Source of the DNA: Maricaulis sp947259345 | Lineage (GTDB): Bacteria > Pseudomonadota > Alphaproteobacteria > Caulobacterales > Maricaulaceae | DNA: 64,000 nucleotides | Direction of reading: 5' to 3' | Assembly (NCBI GenBank): GCA_965217205.1 | Contig: OZ244254.1 | Coordinates: 2,046,001-2,110,000 of the forward strand | In this document: positions 8,481 to 17,319 of the stretch, one piece after another | Position numbering within the stretch: position 1 is the stretch's first letter | Layout: each line of letters begins with the position of its first letter | The notes under the pieces: generated by a model | Seen by the model: the letters and a program-made list of their open reading frames with translations, nothing else | What the model was told of the DNA's origin: nothing | Database searches by the model: none | Made by a program: the position numbers and the translations under genes

Positions 8481-8969
8481 ATGTTGTCCATGCTCGCCCT
8501 TGCCATCGCCTTGTCGTCCACACCGCTCGCCCAGGCCGAAGCGCCAACAGCGGGTCCGGACACGCCCAAACCGGTGCAAGCCAAACGCCTGCAGGAAGAG
8601 TTTGCGCGCAGCCTGAGCTTCGATATCCAGTCGAACAGTGAGAATCCCCTGGAGCTCGGCTTCACCGAGCTGACCAGCGGGGAATGGGGCCAGCCGCCCT
8701 TGGCGGGGACCGCCATCGAGCCTCACCAGACGGCTTTCTACAGCGCCGGAAGTATCAACCCCGATGACGCGCTGAGCGGCATCATCACCTTCCTGCTGCC
8801 CTATGGCGACACGATCCGGATCGAATTCGAGTGGGCGCCCGACACGTCCGTCACCTGCACGGTCGATGATTCAGAGCTGAGGGCTGTAACCGTCGCTGTC
8901 GAACTGGAGCAGGCGATGGGCGACCAACCCACCTGTGTGGTCCTCGTGACGGACCGGGCGGTCGATTAG
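8481..8969 (+). CDS. Secreted hypothetical protein, possibly aegerolysin-like
   Basis: The 162-residue protein starts at the ATG at 8481 behind AGAGAG. The first 20 residues form a signal peptide ending in AQA. The mature part is predicted to be beta-rich, and its order of segments (N-S-x-NPLELGFTELTSGEW, an 'I-P-H-Q-T-A-F' turn, then SGIITFLLPYG) recalls aegerolysin-fold proteins. That is a fold-level impression only and could be wrong. Two cysteines (SVTCTV and QPTCVV) could pair in the periplasm. Confidence 0.55.
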   Translation: MLSMLALAIALSSTPLAQAEAPTAGPDTPKPVQAKRLQEEFARSLSFDIQSNSENPLELGFTELTSGEWGQPPLAGTAIEPHQTAFYSAGSINPDDALSGIITFLLPYGDTIRIEFEWAPDTSVTCTVDDSELRAVTVAVELEQAMGDQPTCVVLVTDRAVD

Positions 8970-8990
8970 CCTGATGCGACGGGGCGGGTG

Positions 8991-9500
8991 TCAGCTCGCG
9001 GATGACTTCTCGTCATCACCATCGCGGCGCCACGGGCCGGCATAGCGCGGGTCCTGGCGGCGGCGGCGGTCCGGTCCGAAATAGGTCGGGGCCTTGATGA
9101 AGCGGCGCGGCCGCTCGATCAGCGCCGAGATGCGGTGGAAAAGATCAACCGGGCGGACCGGCTTGGCGAGATATTCATTCACACCGGCATTGATCGCCTC
9201 GATCACCTTGGAGCGGTCCGTGTGACCGGTGACCATGACGATGGGCAGATACTTGTTGGCACTGTCCGACGCGGTGCGCACAAGCCGGGTAAATTCCAGC
9301 CCGTTCAGATCGCCCAGCATGTAGTCGACCAGGGCAAAATCCGGATTGACGTCACGCATTGTCTCAAAGGCATCGGCGGCATCGCGCACTTCCACGATCG
9401 TGCGCACGCCGAACCCCTGCAGGATGGTACGCAGGATGGTCGACATGTGCGCATTGTCCTCAACGATCAGGACGCGGATGCGGTCGAAACTGCCGGACAT
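8991..9500 (-). CDS. Single-domain response regulator (REC) with basic tail
   Basis: The 169-residue protein starts at the ATG at 9500, the first start before the conserved RVLIVEDNAHM. The receiver domain is intact: acidic pair E-D in VLIVEDN, phospho-acceptor Asp in FALVDYML, Thr in IVMVTGHTD and Lys in YLAKPVRP. After the REC domain a basic segment (PTYFGPDRRRRQDPR) of a kind often appended to alphaproteobacterial stand-alone receivers is visible. There is no output domain, so it probably signals by protein-protein contact. Its kinase is unknown; a hybrid kinase is encoded far away in this window. Confidence 0.88.
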   Translation of the reverse strand: MSGSFDRIRVLIVEDNAHMSTILRTILQGFGVRTIVEVRDAADAFETMRDVNPDFALVDYMLGDLNGLEFTRLVRTASDSANKYLPIVMVTGHTDRSKVIEAINAGVNEYLAKPVRPVDLFHRISALIERPRRFIKAPTYFGPDRRRRQDPRYAGPWRRDGDDEKSSAS

Positions 9501-9705
9501 GGTCTCTCGCAATGGCGACAAGGGAATCAAATGACGCCCGGAGTGTGCACCCGCCGCCTTAACCAAGTCTTGACCGGGCTGGGGCGCAGACGCGCTGAAC
9601 CGTCGCAGGCCGGACGACCCGATCGCCCGTCACAGGGACCCCGTCTTGTGCTACCGTCAAACCGTTGCGTCGCGTTCAGTTTGGCAAGCTTGGAAAGGCA
9701 AGGTC

Positions 9706-10098
9706 ATGAACATCGCAGAAAAAATGGTGCGCTCCCTGATAGACCGGGCCCGCGCCTATGACAGCAAGGAACAGATCGACGATTTCGAGAGGGATCCGGA
9801 CAGTGGCGAGACCGATGCGGTCGAGAACCTGCTGACCGGGGAGGTCGATCCGATCCGCACGGAAATCGAGGACTGGCTGGGCTCGCTCGACGAGGAGGCC
9901 CAGGCCGATCTGGTGGCGCTCTACTGGATTGGTCGCGGCGACTACGACGGTCGCGACTTCCACCGCGCCGTCCGGGAGGCCCGCAGCCGCCGCAGCGGCC
10001 CGACCGAGGATTACCTGCTCGGCGCGCCCATGCTCGGCGATTATCTCGAACTGGGCCTGGACGCGGTGATCGAAGCGGACGTGTATGACGACGCCTGA
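9706..10098 (+). CDS. DUF3775 domain-containing protein
   Basis: The 130-residue acidic soluble protein starts at the ATG at 9706. The sequence DPIRTEIEDWLGSLDEEAQADLVALYWIGRGDY followed by LLGAPMLGDYLELGLD matches the layout of the DUF3775 family common in alphaproteobacteria. Function is unknown. It is a single gene, divergent from the receiver gene on its left. Confidence 0.75.
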   Translation: MNIAEKMVRSLIDRARAYDSKEQIDDFERDPDSGETDAVENLLTGEVDPIRTEIEDWLGSLDEEAQADLVALYWIGRGDYDGRDFHRAVREARSRRSGPTEDYLLGAPMLGDYLELGLDAVIEADVYDDA

Positions 10099-10196
10099 GG
10101 CCACGCCGCCCGTGCTCTGACGGGATTGGCGTGCAGGCCTTGATCGGGCGATCCAATGCGCCATCTCCCCGAAGGTCGCAACCCTTGGAGCCTGTC

Positions 10197-10769
10197 ATGC
10201 GCGCGCCTGCCATTCTGCTTGCCCTGCTCATCCTGCCCTTGTCGGCTTGCACCTCGCCGCCGCGCGACCGGCTGGCTGGCGACACGCCGCCACAGACCGT
10301 CGCCGCGGTCGACCTTGATCGCTATCTGGGTCGCTGGTTCGAGATTGCCCGCGCGGATCATGGCTTCGAGCGCGGCTGTGACGGTGTCATAGCGGAATAC
10401 TCGCGACGCCCGGACGGGATGATTGGCGTCCTCAATCGCTGTTGGAAGGACGGGCTCGCCGGTCCCGGAGACACAGCCGAGGGCCGCGCCCGCATCGCCG
10501 ACCCGGACAGTAATGCCCGTCTGGAAGTGAGCTTCTTTGGCCCCTTCTTCGGCGATTACTGGATCATCGACCTGGCCGAGGACTACAGCTGGGCCGTGAT
10601 TTCCGAGGCCGAGGGGCGCTATCTGTGGATCCTGGCCCGCAACCCCCAGCCCGGTGCGGACTTCGTCGAGGCTCGCCTCACCGACCTTCAGGCCCGCGGC
10701 TTTGACACGGACGGTCTGATCTTTCCCGAGCAATGGCCTGACCCCACGACGGTACCGTCAGCCGATTGA
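10197..10769 (+). CDS. blc: Outer-membrane lipocalin (Blc-like lipoprotein)
   Basis: The 190-residue lipoprotein precursor has signal sequence and lipobox LPLSAC near residue 17. The bacterial lipocalin motif DLDRYLGRWFEIAR follows, then the strand patterns of the eight-stranded barrel (YWIIDLAEDYSWAVISE, RYLWILARNP). Blc proteins bind lysophospholipids or fatty acids at the outer membrane. The start ATG at 10197 has TTGGAG upstream. The stop codon abuts the stop of the convergent receiver gene at 10770, with no intergenic bases and no terminator visible. Confidence 0.88.
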   Translation: MRAPAILLALLILPLSACTSPPRDRLAGDTPPQTVAAVDLDRYLGRWFEIARADHGFERGCDGVIAEYSRRPDGMIGVLNRCWKDGLAGPGDTAEGRARIADPDSNARLEVSFFGPFFGDYWIIDLAEDYSWAVISEAEGRYLWILARNPQPGADFVEARLTDLQARGFDTDGLIFPEQWPDPTTVPSAD

Positions 10770-11219
10770 TCAGTCCGTCCAGGACACTTCCGTGGTGCCC
10801 GGCGGCAGACCATTCATCGCCCGGCGGTGTTTGACAGCTTCGAGGATGCGCTGCCCGAGACGGTCGGGCATGACCGGTTTGACCAGACAGGCATCCACGC
10901 CTGCCTTGCCCGCGGCCTCGACGATCGGCGCCTCGTCATGCGCGGTCAGCAGGATGATCGGGACATGCCGATTGACCAGCGCCTTGTCGCTGCGCACGCG
11001 CCGGGCAAGGGACACACCATCATCGGAGGTCAGCTCGTAATCGAGCAGAACCGCATCGAACTGATGACGCTTGAGATGGTGCCAGGCTGTCTCGCTGTCC
11101 GCCGCCTCGAACACATCCTCGCAGCCGAGCCGGCCCAGCAGCTTCACCACCAGGCTGCGCATCGACGCAACATCTTCAACCACCAGGATGCGCAATCCGC
11201 TCAGCGGCTCATTCGGCAT
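10770..11219 (-). CDS. Single-domain response regulator (REC)
   Basis: The 149-residue stand-alone receiver has the acidic pair in ILVVEDVA, the phospho-acceptor Asp in AVLLDYELT, Thr in IILLTAHDE and Lys in CLVKPVMP. There is no output domain. It overlaps the end of the next upstream gene by 19 bases (both minus), so the two receivers are probably co-translated and may work as a pair, for example as a phospho-sink and an effector for the same kinase. Confidence 0.87.
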   Translation of the reverse strand: MPNEPLSGLRILVVEDVASMRSLVVKLLGRLGCEDVFEAADSETAWHHLKRHQFDAVLLDYELTSDDGVSLARRVRSDKALVNRHVPIILLTAHDEAPIVEAAGKAGVDACLVKPVMPDRLGQRILEAVKHRRAMNGLPPGTTEVSWTD

Positions 11220-11677
11220 GGGTCCACTCCATCCAGAGCCTGGAGGCTGGCACCGTAGGTTGGCGGGGCCATAATTTCAGGCTGTAACAAGCCGAACAGG
11301 GTCTCGCGCAGCCGCGACGGGCTGACCGGTTTGGGCAGAACGGCCGACACGCCCGCCGAAGCGGCCCCGCGGACCAGATGCGCAAAGCCGTCAGCCGCCA
11401 GCAGAATGAGCGGCAGGTCCGGACGCAGGGACTGCACCGGGTCCCGGAAACGCCGGGCCAGGTCGAGGCCGGAACTCATCCCCAGATCATAGTCGATCAG
11501 CGCAAAGTCCGGACCGCAAGTGCGGGCCAGGACCAGGGCCTCATCGCCATCGGCCGCCTCGAAAATCCGGCCGAAACCCAGTCCCGTCAGCAAGGTTCGC
11601 ACAACGGCGCGAACCGGGCGGCTGTCGTCGACCAGCAGCACGCTGAGGCGGTTGGGCAGGGGCAGGGCAAGGGTCAT
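11201..11677 (-). CDS. Single-domain response regulator (REC), atypical switch residue
   Basis: The 158-residue receiver protein has LLVDDSRP (acidic pair), the phospho-acceptor in FALIDYDLG and the lysine in VLPKPVSP. The conserved Thr/Ser at the end of beta-4 is Ala (LILLAADGF where the paralogue has LLTAHD), so the usual phosphorylation switch may be altered. It is the first gene of a two-receiver operon. A GGAGATCC precedes the start. Confidence 0.85.
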   Translation of the reverse strand: MTLALPLPNRLSVLLVDDSRPVRAVVRTLLTGLGFGRIFEAADGDEALVLARTCGPDFALIDYDLGMSSGLDLARRFRDPVQSLRPDLPLILLAADGFAHLVRGAASAGVSAVLPKPVSPSRLRETLFGLLQPEIMAPPTYGASLQALDGVDPCRMSR

Positions 11678-11830
11678 CTGTCTGGATCTCCTGCCTTCAC
11701 ATTAACCCTGTGTCGCTGAACATCACCCTAACGCCCGCTCATACGCCATGCGCGCTCCTGACAGCACGGTGGCAAGGCGGTGACAGTGCAGCACTGGCCC
11801 TCGCCCGCGCGGCGTCACATATTCAGGACC

Positions 11831-13996
11831 ATGGCCAAGCTGACCCTCGACGACACGCTTACCGCTCCGGAAGACTTCGTGCTCGATACGCTCACCAGCG
11901 TGTCGACCGCCGGCGACTGGACGCCGCACCGTCCGGACCGGCCGGAAAAGTCCGAGGGCGGGCAGCGTTTTCAATGCGTGTCGGAATACTCCCCCACCGG
12001 CGACCAGCCCCAGGCGATCGCCGAACTGGTCGAGGGGCTGAAAAGCGAGGAGCGCGACCAGGTCCTTCTCGGCGCGACCGGCACCGGCAAGACCTTCACC
12101 ATGGCCAAGATCATCGAGGCGGTGCAGCGCCCGGCCCTCATCCTGGCCCCGAACAAGACGCTCGCCGCCCAGCTCTATGGCGAGTTCAGGAGTTTCTTCC
12201 CCAACAACGCCGTCGAGTATTTCGTCTCCTATTACGACTACTACATGCCCGAGGCCTATGTGCCGCGCACCGACACGTATATCGAGAAGGAAAGCTCCAT
12301 CAACGAGGCCATCGACCGGATGCGCCACGCCGCCACGCGCTCCATCCTCGAACGCGATGACGTCATCATCGTCGCCTCGGTCTCCTGCATTTACGGCATC
12401 GGCTCGGTCGAGACCTATACGGCGATGACCTTCGAGCTGAAGCCCGGCGACATGGCCGATCCGCGCGCCGTCATGCGCCAGCTGGTCGATCTGCAATACA
12501 CCCGCAATGACGCCGCCTTCATCCGCGGCACCTTCCGCATTCGCGGCGATAATCTGGAAGTCTTCCCCGCCCATTATGACGACCGCGCCTGGCGGATCGG
12601 CTTTTTCGGCGATGAGGTCGAGCAGATCACCGAATTCGATCCCTTGACCGGCAAGACGATGACCGAGCTCAAATCGGTGAAATTCTACGCCAATTCGCAC
12701 TATGTGACGCCGCGTCCGACGCTCAACCAGGCCATCGTCAAGATCAAGGCCGAACTCAAGGAACGCCTCGCCTGGATGGAAAGTCAGGGCCAGCTGCTGG
12801 AAGCCCAGCGCCTGCAGCAACGCACCGAGTTCGACCTGGAAATGCTCGGCGCTACCGGTTCCTGCGCCGGCATCGAGAATTACTCGCGCTATCTCACCGG
12901 TCGCAAGCCGGGCGAGCCGCCGCCCACACTCTTTGAATATATACCCGAGGACGCGCTCGTCTTCGCCGATGAGAGCCATGTCTCGATCCCGCAGCTGGGC
13001 GCCATGTACAAAGGCGATTACAGCCGCAAGAAGACGCTGGCCGATCACGGTTTCCGACTGCCAAGCTGTCTCGACAACCGCCCGCTCAAATTCGAGGAAT
13101 GGGACGCCATGCGGCCGCAGACCGTCTCGGTCTCGGCGACGCCGGGCCAGTGGGAGCTGAACCAGACCGGCGGCGTCTTCACCGAGCAGGTCATCCGCCC
13201 GACCGGCCTGATCGACCCGCCGGTCGAAGTGCGCCCGGTCGCCGCAGATGGTGCCAGCCAGGTCGACGATGTCATCGACGAGGCCCGCGCCACCACGGAG
13301 CGCGGCTTCCGCACCCTGGTCACCACGCTGACCAAGCGCATGGCCGAGGATCTCAGCGAATACATGCATGAGCAGGGCCTCAAGGTCCGCTACATGCATT
13401 CCGACGTCGACACGGTCGAACGCATCGAACTGATCCGCGATCTCCGCCTCGGCGTCTATGACGTGCTGATCGGCATCAACCTCCTGAGAGAGGGTCTCGA
13501 CATTCCCGAATGCGGCCTCGTCGCCATTCTCGATGCCGACAAGGAAGGCTTCCTCCGATCAGAGACCAGCCTGGTCCAGACCATCGGCCGCGCCGCCCGG
13601 AATGCCGACAGCAAGGTCATCCTCTATGCCGACCGCATCACCGGCTCGATGCAACGCGCCATGGACGAAACCGAACGCCGCCGCACCAAACAGATCGCCC
13701 ACAACGAAGAACACGGCATCACCCCGACAACGATCACAAGGGGCATCAGCGACATCCTGGAAGAAGTGATGGAGTCTCAGGCCAAGGGGCGTGGCGTGGC
13801 TGCCAAGGGGCGGAAGAAGGGCGACGGACGGCCGAAGGGCCTGCGCGAGGCTGATCAGGCGGCGTTCGCGGCGGGGGATAATGTGGTCGCGACGATTGCG
13901 GATCTGGAGAAGCGGATGCGTGAGGCGGCGGCTGATTTGGAGTTTGAGGAAGCGGCGCGGTTGCGGGATGAGGTTTTGAAGCTGCGGGGGGAATGA
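11831..13996 (+). CDS. uvrB: UvrABC excinuclease subunit B
   Basis: The 721-residue protein starts at the ATG at 11831; a frame extension upstream to 11780 has no family similarity. UvrB is the damage-verification helicase of nucleotide excision repair and recruits UvrC. Visible are the Walker A motif LLGATGTGKTFTMAK, the beta-hairpin region YYDYYMPEAYVPRTDTYIEK, the DExx box FADESHVS, motif VI (QTIGRAARN) and a C-terminal UVR domain (ADLEKRMREAAADLEFEEAARLRDE) that contacts UvrC. It is monocistronic here. The 3' end marks the left border of the AT-rich island. No LexA-type site was recognised upstream. Confidence 0.97.
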   Translation: MAKLTLDDTLTAPEDFVLDTLTSVSTAGDWTPHRPDRPEKSEGGQRFQCVSEYSPTGDQPQAIAELVEGLKSEERDQVLLGATGTGKTFTMAKIIEAVQRPALILAPNKTLAAQLYGEFRSFFPNNAVEYFVSYYDYYMPEAYVPRTDTYIEKESSINEAIDRMRHAATRSILERDDVIIVASVSCIYGIGSVETYTAMTFELKPGDMADPRAVMRQLVDLQYTRNDAAFIRGTFRIRGDNLEVFPAHYDDRAWRIGFFGDEVEQITEFDPLTGKTMTELKSVKFYANSHYVTPRPTLNQAIVKIKAELKERLAWMESQGQLLEAQRLQQRTEFDLEMLGATGSCAGIENYSRYLTGRKPGEPPPTLFEYIPEDALVFADESHVSIPQLGAMYKGDYSRKKTLADHGFRLPSCLDNRPLKFEEWDAMRPQTVSVSATPGQWELNQTGGVFTEQVIRPTGLIDPPVEVRPVAADGASQVDDVIDEARATTERGFRTLVTTLTKRMAEDLSEYMHEQGLKVRYMHSDVDTVERIELIRDLRLGVYDVLIGINLLREGLDIPECGLVAILDADKEGFLRSETSLVQTIGRAARNADSKVILYADRITGSMQRAMDETERRRTKQIAHNEEHGITPTTITRGISDILEEVMESQAKGRGVAAKGRKKGDGRPKGLREADQAAFAAGDNVVATIADLEKRMREAAADLEFEEAARLRDEVLKLRGE

Positions 13997-14007
13997 GGTG
14001 TAGCAGC

Positions 14008-16302
14008 CTAGCTCGCCTGATCCACCAAGGTCAGCGTACCTTTACTGATCGCACCATCCAACACTTTGCTCGGGCCACGTTCCTCCGCGCCTATCATGAG
14101 CACTCGATAACGGGCTCTAGTAACCGCAACATAAAGATTATTGTGCGCCACGTAGTTAAGATATGCTGCGCTCTCCCTATTGGAATTCGAACTCAATGGA
14201 GGCAGTCGGCCATCATCAACACCCACCAACACAACCCCATCAAACTCTAAACCACCTACATATTCAGGCATTGATAATACAAATCTATTGTTTATATCCG
14301 CCTTTCTTAATACTTCATAATCGCCCCTATCTTTGAGTATCTCCACAGGCTTATTTATCGACTCACAGTGTCGAATTGCTTGACTGAACAACTCCGAACT
14401 AAAATATATTATTGCGACCCGACTTTTGGTCGAACCCATTTCGCTTACTAGCTTGTCGGCATAATCAAATGATCCACTCACCAACGAACCTGGAACTAAT
14501 GATACGTATTCAGGAATTTTGCACTTTTTCTCTTCGGAATACGACAGATTACTATCCGCTTTATCTAGGGGGTTATCAAAATTCGTAAACAAACTAGCGC
14601 CAGACGATGTAATGCTAAATGCAAGGTCGACAACTTCAGGACTAGAACGAAAGACTGACTTCATATTAACGGAATCAACATTATCCGGGCCACCAACAAC
14701 AGCCTCGCTAATATCAGAAGTATTCCAACCACGATCACCAACCGCCTGCGACCGATCTACCGCAAATGCTATGGGAGGGGCCGCAGCACTTTTGGTTAAC
14801 TGATGAAACACCGACAACTCATTCATATTGAAGAGGTGAGTTTCATCGACATAAAGGGCATCAAAACCTTCCCGCGCCCGCCGACGACGCCAGATTGGCG
14901 CTGTTAGCTGGCTCAAAGCGGTTAGAACAACGTCATCCGTGTCAAACAGACCATTTGTAACAAGCTGCCCCCTATATGCCTCGTAGATTTTCCATAGGAA
15001 GGCTTTGTCCCATTCATTTGATGCAGGCAGCCCGTTCCTTATTGGCGGAATCTGCTTGTAGGTATCTAAACTTTCGCCTGCCCTACCCTTAATGACGACC
15101 GCGATTTCGTGTTGAATCAACTGCCACAGCGACCATTCATCAACGTCTTTTAGAAGCTGTCGAAATGCGTCTGAAAACAATTCTTCGAATTGTGGCGCAA
15201 CGCCTTTGACATCACTATACGCTTGCTCAATGTATAGGAGCTGCATTTGCTTCGCATCATAGGCGTCTGAATCCAGCAATTCTGTTTCGGAAATGTTTTC
15301 TTTAAGAATATCCGCACAGGCACTTTGCAAAGTTTTGATTTCTATTGTTTGGGGACTATGTCGCGCCGCATCAATAAAATTGCCCGCACCCATACACTGC
15401 AATACAGCCTCTATAGAGCTTCTTGTCGCCTCACTATGCGCTACAAATAGACCTCGAAACTCTTGATTACTCGTCGCCGCTGCTTGCAAGTCTGTGTAGG
15501 CTTTCATACACAAACTAAGCGTTTTTCCAGTTCCCGCAGGCCCCTCAATTCGAACCGGGCTATCCAATCCGACCTTTAGGATCGCCTTCTGCGAGTCTGT
15601 CAACGCATGCAACCACGTATCGTATGGTTGATGGAGATCCATACTCCCTTGCTCTGAAACAAGTTGAAAATCTTTCAGAGATTCGATCTTGCCAGTTTCC
15701 TCAATTGTCGACCGCCCCTCAAACTCAACGCCCCGGACATCGTCAAGGAATCTTCTAAAAGACGCGAGAGGAGGCGCCTCCTGGGGACCTCCATCGCCAG
15801 AAGTGCCAGCCTTGTAAATTAGCAAATACCTTCCACCCAAGGCCCTTTTGGACAAACGTTCAAAATCGGGGTCTAAATCTACACAAACACGGAATTTAGT
15901 TTTTTGGCTAATTGGATTAGGAAATACAACTGCTCGCTTGTATTGCGGGTAAATCATTTCAGATGGAGACGGGATTCCTGATCCCCAGTACTTAATAGCA
16001 AATCGACAAATTTTTTGCACATTATTTAAGTTACTAAAAAGAATATCACTATTAATAAACAATCCGGTGCTATCTAAGTCAAACACGATCATCCGCTCAT
16101 CAGCGTGAGCAGTATACAAATACAAACCAACCGAAGTTTTTTTAATGCTTACTCTAATCGAAAATTCGCTTGCGACCACGTCAGCGCCACACAACAAATC
16201 CAGAAGACTCCTCCCCTCCTGAAACTCCACTGATTGCAGCTTGCGCGAACTTACCAGCTCGTGGGCCGCAGATTCTGTTATGGCAATAAATCTCACGGTC
16301 AC
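14008..16302 (-). CDS. Superfamily I (UvrD/Rep-like) helicase, AT-rich island
   Basis: The 764-residue protein has about 240 N-terminal residues I cannot assign, followed by an SF1 ATPase. Walker A is G254-PAGTGKT, Walker B is LYVDETHLF (DETH at 486-489), a D516xxQ motif (VDRSQ) serves as motif III, and motif VI is LYVAVTRARYRVL. The start is the GTG at 16302, behind GGAGG and overlapping the upstream stop by four bases (GTGA), which indicates translational coupling. Base composition is clearly lower in GC than uvrB and codon use is unlike the neighbours, a sign of transfer. UvrD-like helicases paired with an unknown protein are typical of phage-defence modules, but this is inference. It is not the GajB/Gabija pairing as far as I can see, because no GajA-like OLD nuclease is present. 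Confidence 0.85.
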   Translation of the reverse strand: MTVRFIAITESAAHELVSSRKLQSVEFQEGRSLLDLLCGADVVASEFSIRVSIKKTSVGLYLYTAHADERMIVFDLDSTGLFINSDILFSNLNNVQKICRFAIKYWGSGIPSPSEMIYPQYKRAVVFPNPISQKTKFRVCVDLDPDFERLSKRALGGRYLLIYKAGTSGDGGPQEAPPLASFRRFLDDVRGVEFEGRSTIEETGKIESLKDFQLVSEQGSMDLHQPYDTWLHALTDSQKAILKVGLDSPVRIEGPAGTGKTLSLCMKAYTDLQAAATSNQEFRGLFVAHSEATRSSIEAVLQCMGAGNFIDAARHSPQTIEIKTLQSACADILKENISETELLDSDAYDAKQMQLLYIEQAYSDVKGVAPQFEELFSDAFRQLLKDVDEWSLWQLIQHEIAVVIKGRAGESLDTYKQIPPIRNGLPASNEWDKAFLWKIYEAYRGQLVTNGLFDTDDVVLTALSQLTAPIWRRRRAREGFDALYVDETHLFNMNELSVFHQLTKSAAAPPIAFAVDRSQAVGDRGWNTSDISEAVVGGPDNVDSVNMKSVFRSSPEVVDLAFSITSSGASLFTNFDNPLDKADSNLSYSEEKKCKIPEYVSLVPGSLVSGSFDYADKLVSEMGSTKSRVAIIYFSSELFSQAIRHCESINKPVEILKDRGDYEVLRKADINNRFVLSMPEYVGGLEFDGVVLVGVDDGRLPPLSSNSNRESAAYLNYVAHNNLYVAVTRARYRVLMIGAEERGPSKVLDGAISKGTLTLVDQAS

Positions 16303-16574
16303 ACCTCCAAGTAATCGATCTTAGCCGCACAATGAGGCACTGGGTTAGAAAACAAGTCGACGCCAATTCTCGTAAATAAAATTGCCCATTTTTGAAGCAC
16401 AAATTCCACGAACGGAGAATCTAATACACCAACCACCATCCCAACATCATTAAAAGAGAAATCTAGCAAGCCCGCAAAGCACTGCCCATGCTTATCCGAA
16501 ATATCAAGAGCGTCGCCATTTGCTATGTAATTAGCCAAGCCTGACGGTATGTGGTGAACTTCCCTCAACAACAT
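16299..16574 (-). CDS. C-terminal part of a frameshifted helicase-partner protein
   Basis: From the first ATG (16574) the frame encodes 91 residues, but it is open without a stop back to 16739 and the upstream codons read as convincing protein (for example FINSYPKQISSII and FLYIPHIYDGDESAGYV). There is no start codon in that extension. The natural reading is that this is the C-terminal half of the protein begun at 17119, separated by a one-base shift near an A6 run. Segments such as VLDSPFVEFVLQKWAILFTRIGVDLF recur in no family I can name. The stop overlaps the helicase start. Confidence 0.5.
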   Translation of the reverse strand: MLLREVHHIPSGLANYIANGDALDISDKHGQCFAGLLDFSFNDVGMVVGVLDSPFVEFVLQKWAILFTRIGVDLFSNPVPHCAAKIDYLEV

Positions 16575-16687
16575 TACATAACCAGCTGATTCATCACCAT
16601 CATATATGTGCGGTATATATAAAAACTCTGCATTTTTCGATGATGCAATTTCATCAATTATCGATGATATTTGCTTTGGATAAGAAT

Positions 16688-17119
16688 TTATAAAATCAAC
16701 AATTTCATTTTTTCCGAAATAACCTCCATTTTCTGCAATTTATGAATGCTGTCCAATAATGATACCTTATCCTTCTTCTTACTAAATTCAATCTTTTCAA
16801 TAGCCTCGGCCAATCCGGCTAAACTGATATTTTTAGTAAAAGATTTGTACAAGCCCACAGATTCAAGAGAACTTAAAACTTGACCTAATATACTATTGAA
16901 TAATCTAGATTTCAAAATAGGAAACCCATCTATGATCAACCAATCTTCCATTCTAACCAGAGGTATGTAGTTGTACTTTTTTGCCTTTTCATTCGCCAAA
17001 TCGCATCGAGCAGTAATGATCAATCCATGCACATCGGCTTGAGGGTAATCACTCGCAATTGCGCAGCAAAAGATTGCTCCCTGATCGAGCTTTTTTCCAA
17101 CAGGATTAACAATTTTCAT
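16688..17119 (-). CDS. N-terminal part of a frameshifted helicase-partner protein
   Basis: The 143-residue frame starts at the ATG at 17119 and is AT-rich like the helicase. It contains HGLIITARCDLANEKAKKY and YIPLVRMEDWLI, a 'no signal peptide, soluble' protein with a conserved-looking Cys-Asp. The last 15 or so residues (after SEKM) are probably out of frame: shifting by one base at the A6 run (plus-strand T6 at 16708-16713) would join it to the downstream frame and give a protein of about 273 residues. As it stands it may be a pseudogene, a sequencing error or a slippage-controlled gene. No function is recognised; by position it is the partner of the SF1 helicase. Confidence 0.55.
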   Translation of the reverse strand: MKIVNPVGKKLDQGAIFCCAIASDYPQADVHGLIITARCDLANEKAKKYNYIPLVRMEDWLIIDGFPILKSRLFNSILGQVLSSLESVGLYKSFTKNISLAGLAEAIEKIEFSKKKDKVSLLDSIHKLQKMEVISEKMKLLIL

Positions 17120-17319
17120 CTACGCGGTCCCGGTTAGCCTACCCTCCATTTAAGGGGACAAAGGCGACACATACAACCCTACACCCGTGCTTAGCCCAGA
17201 AACACCCTAACTCGGATCTGTCGCACCATACCGCAGCGGGAAAAATTGGGACACGCACCATTTTTCGGAAGACGCCACCCAATCAACGGAATCCAACCAC
17301 TAACTAAGCCACCCAAACT

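Noticed and set aside
11723..13399. 558-codon minus-strand frame opposite uvrB
   Set aside because: It is a composition shadow of a GC-rich gene. The UvrB reading on the plus strand has all family motifs; the antisense translation has none.
16690..16740. Canonical programmed -1 frameshift site in the helicase-partner gene
   Set aside because: In the zero frame the A6 run reads gaa aaa atg, which does not give an X XXY YYZ heptamer, and no downstream stimulatory structure was evident. A mutation or length variation of the A-run is simpler.
14008..17119. Gabija system
   Set aside because: The helicase is UvrD-like as GajB is, but the partner has no Walker A or Toprim residues of an OLD-family GajA nuclease.
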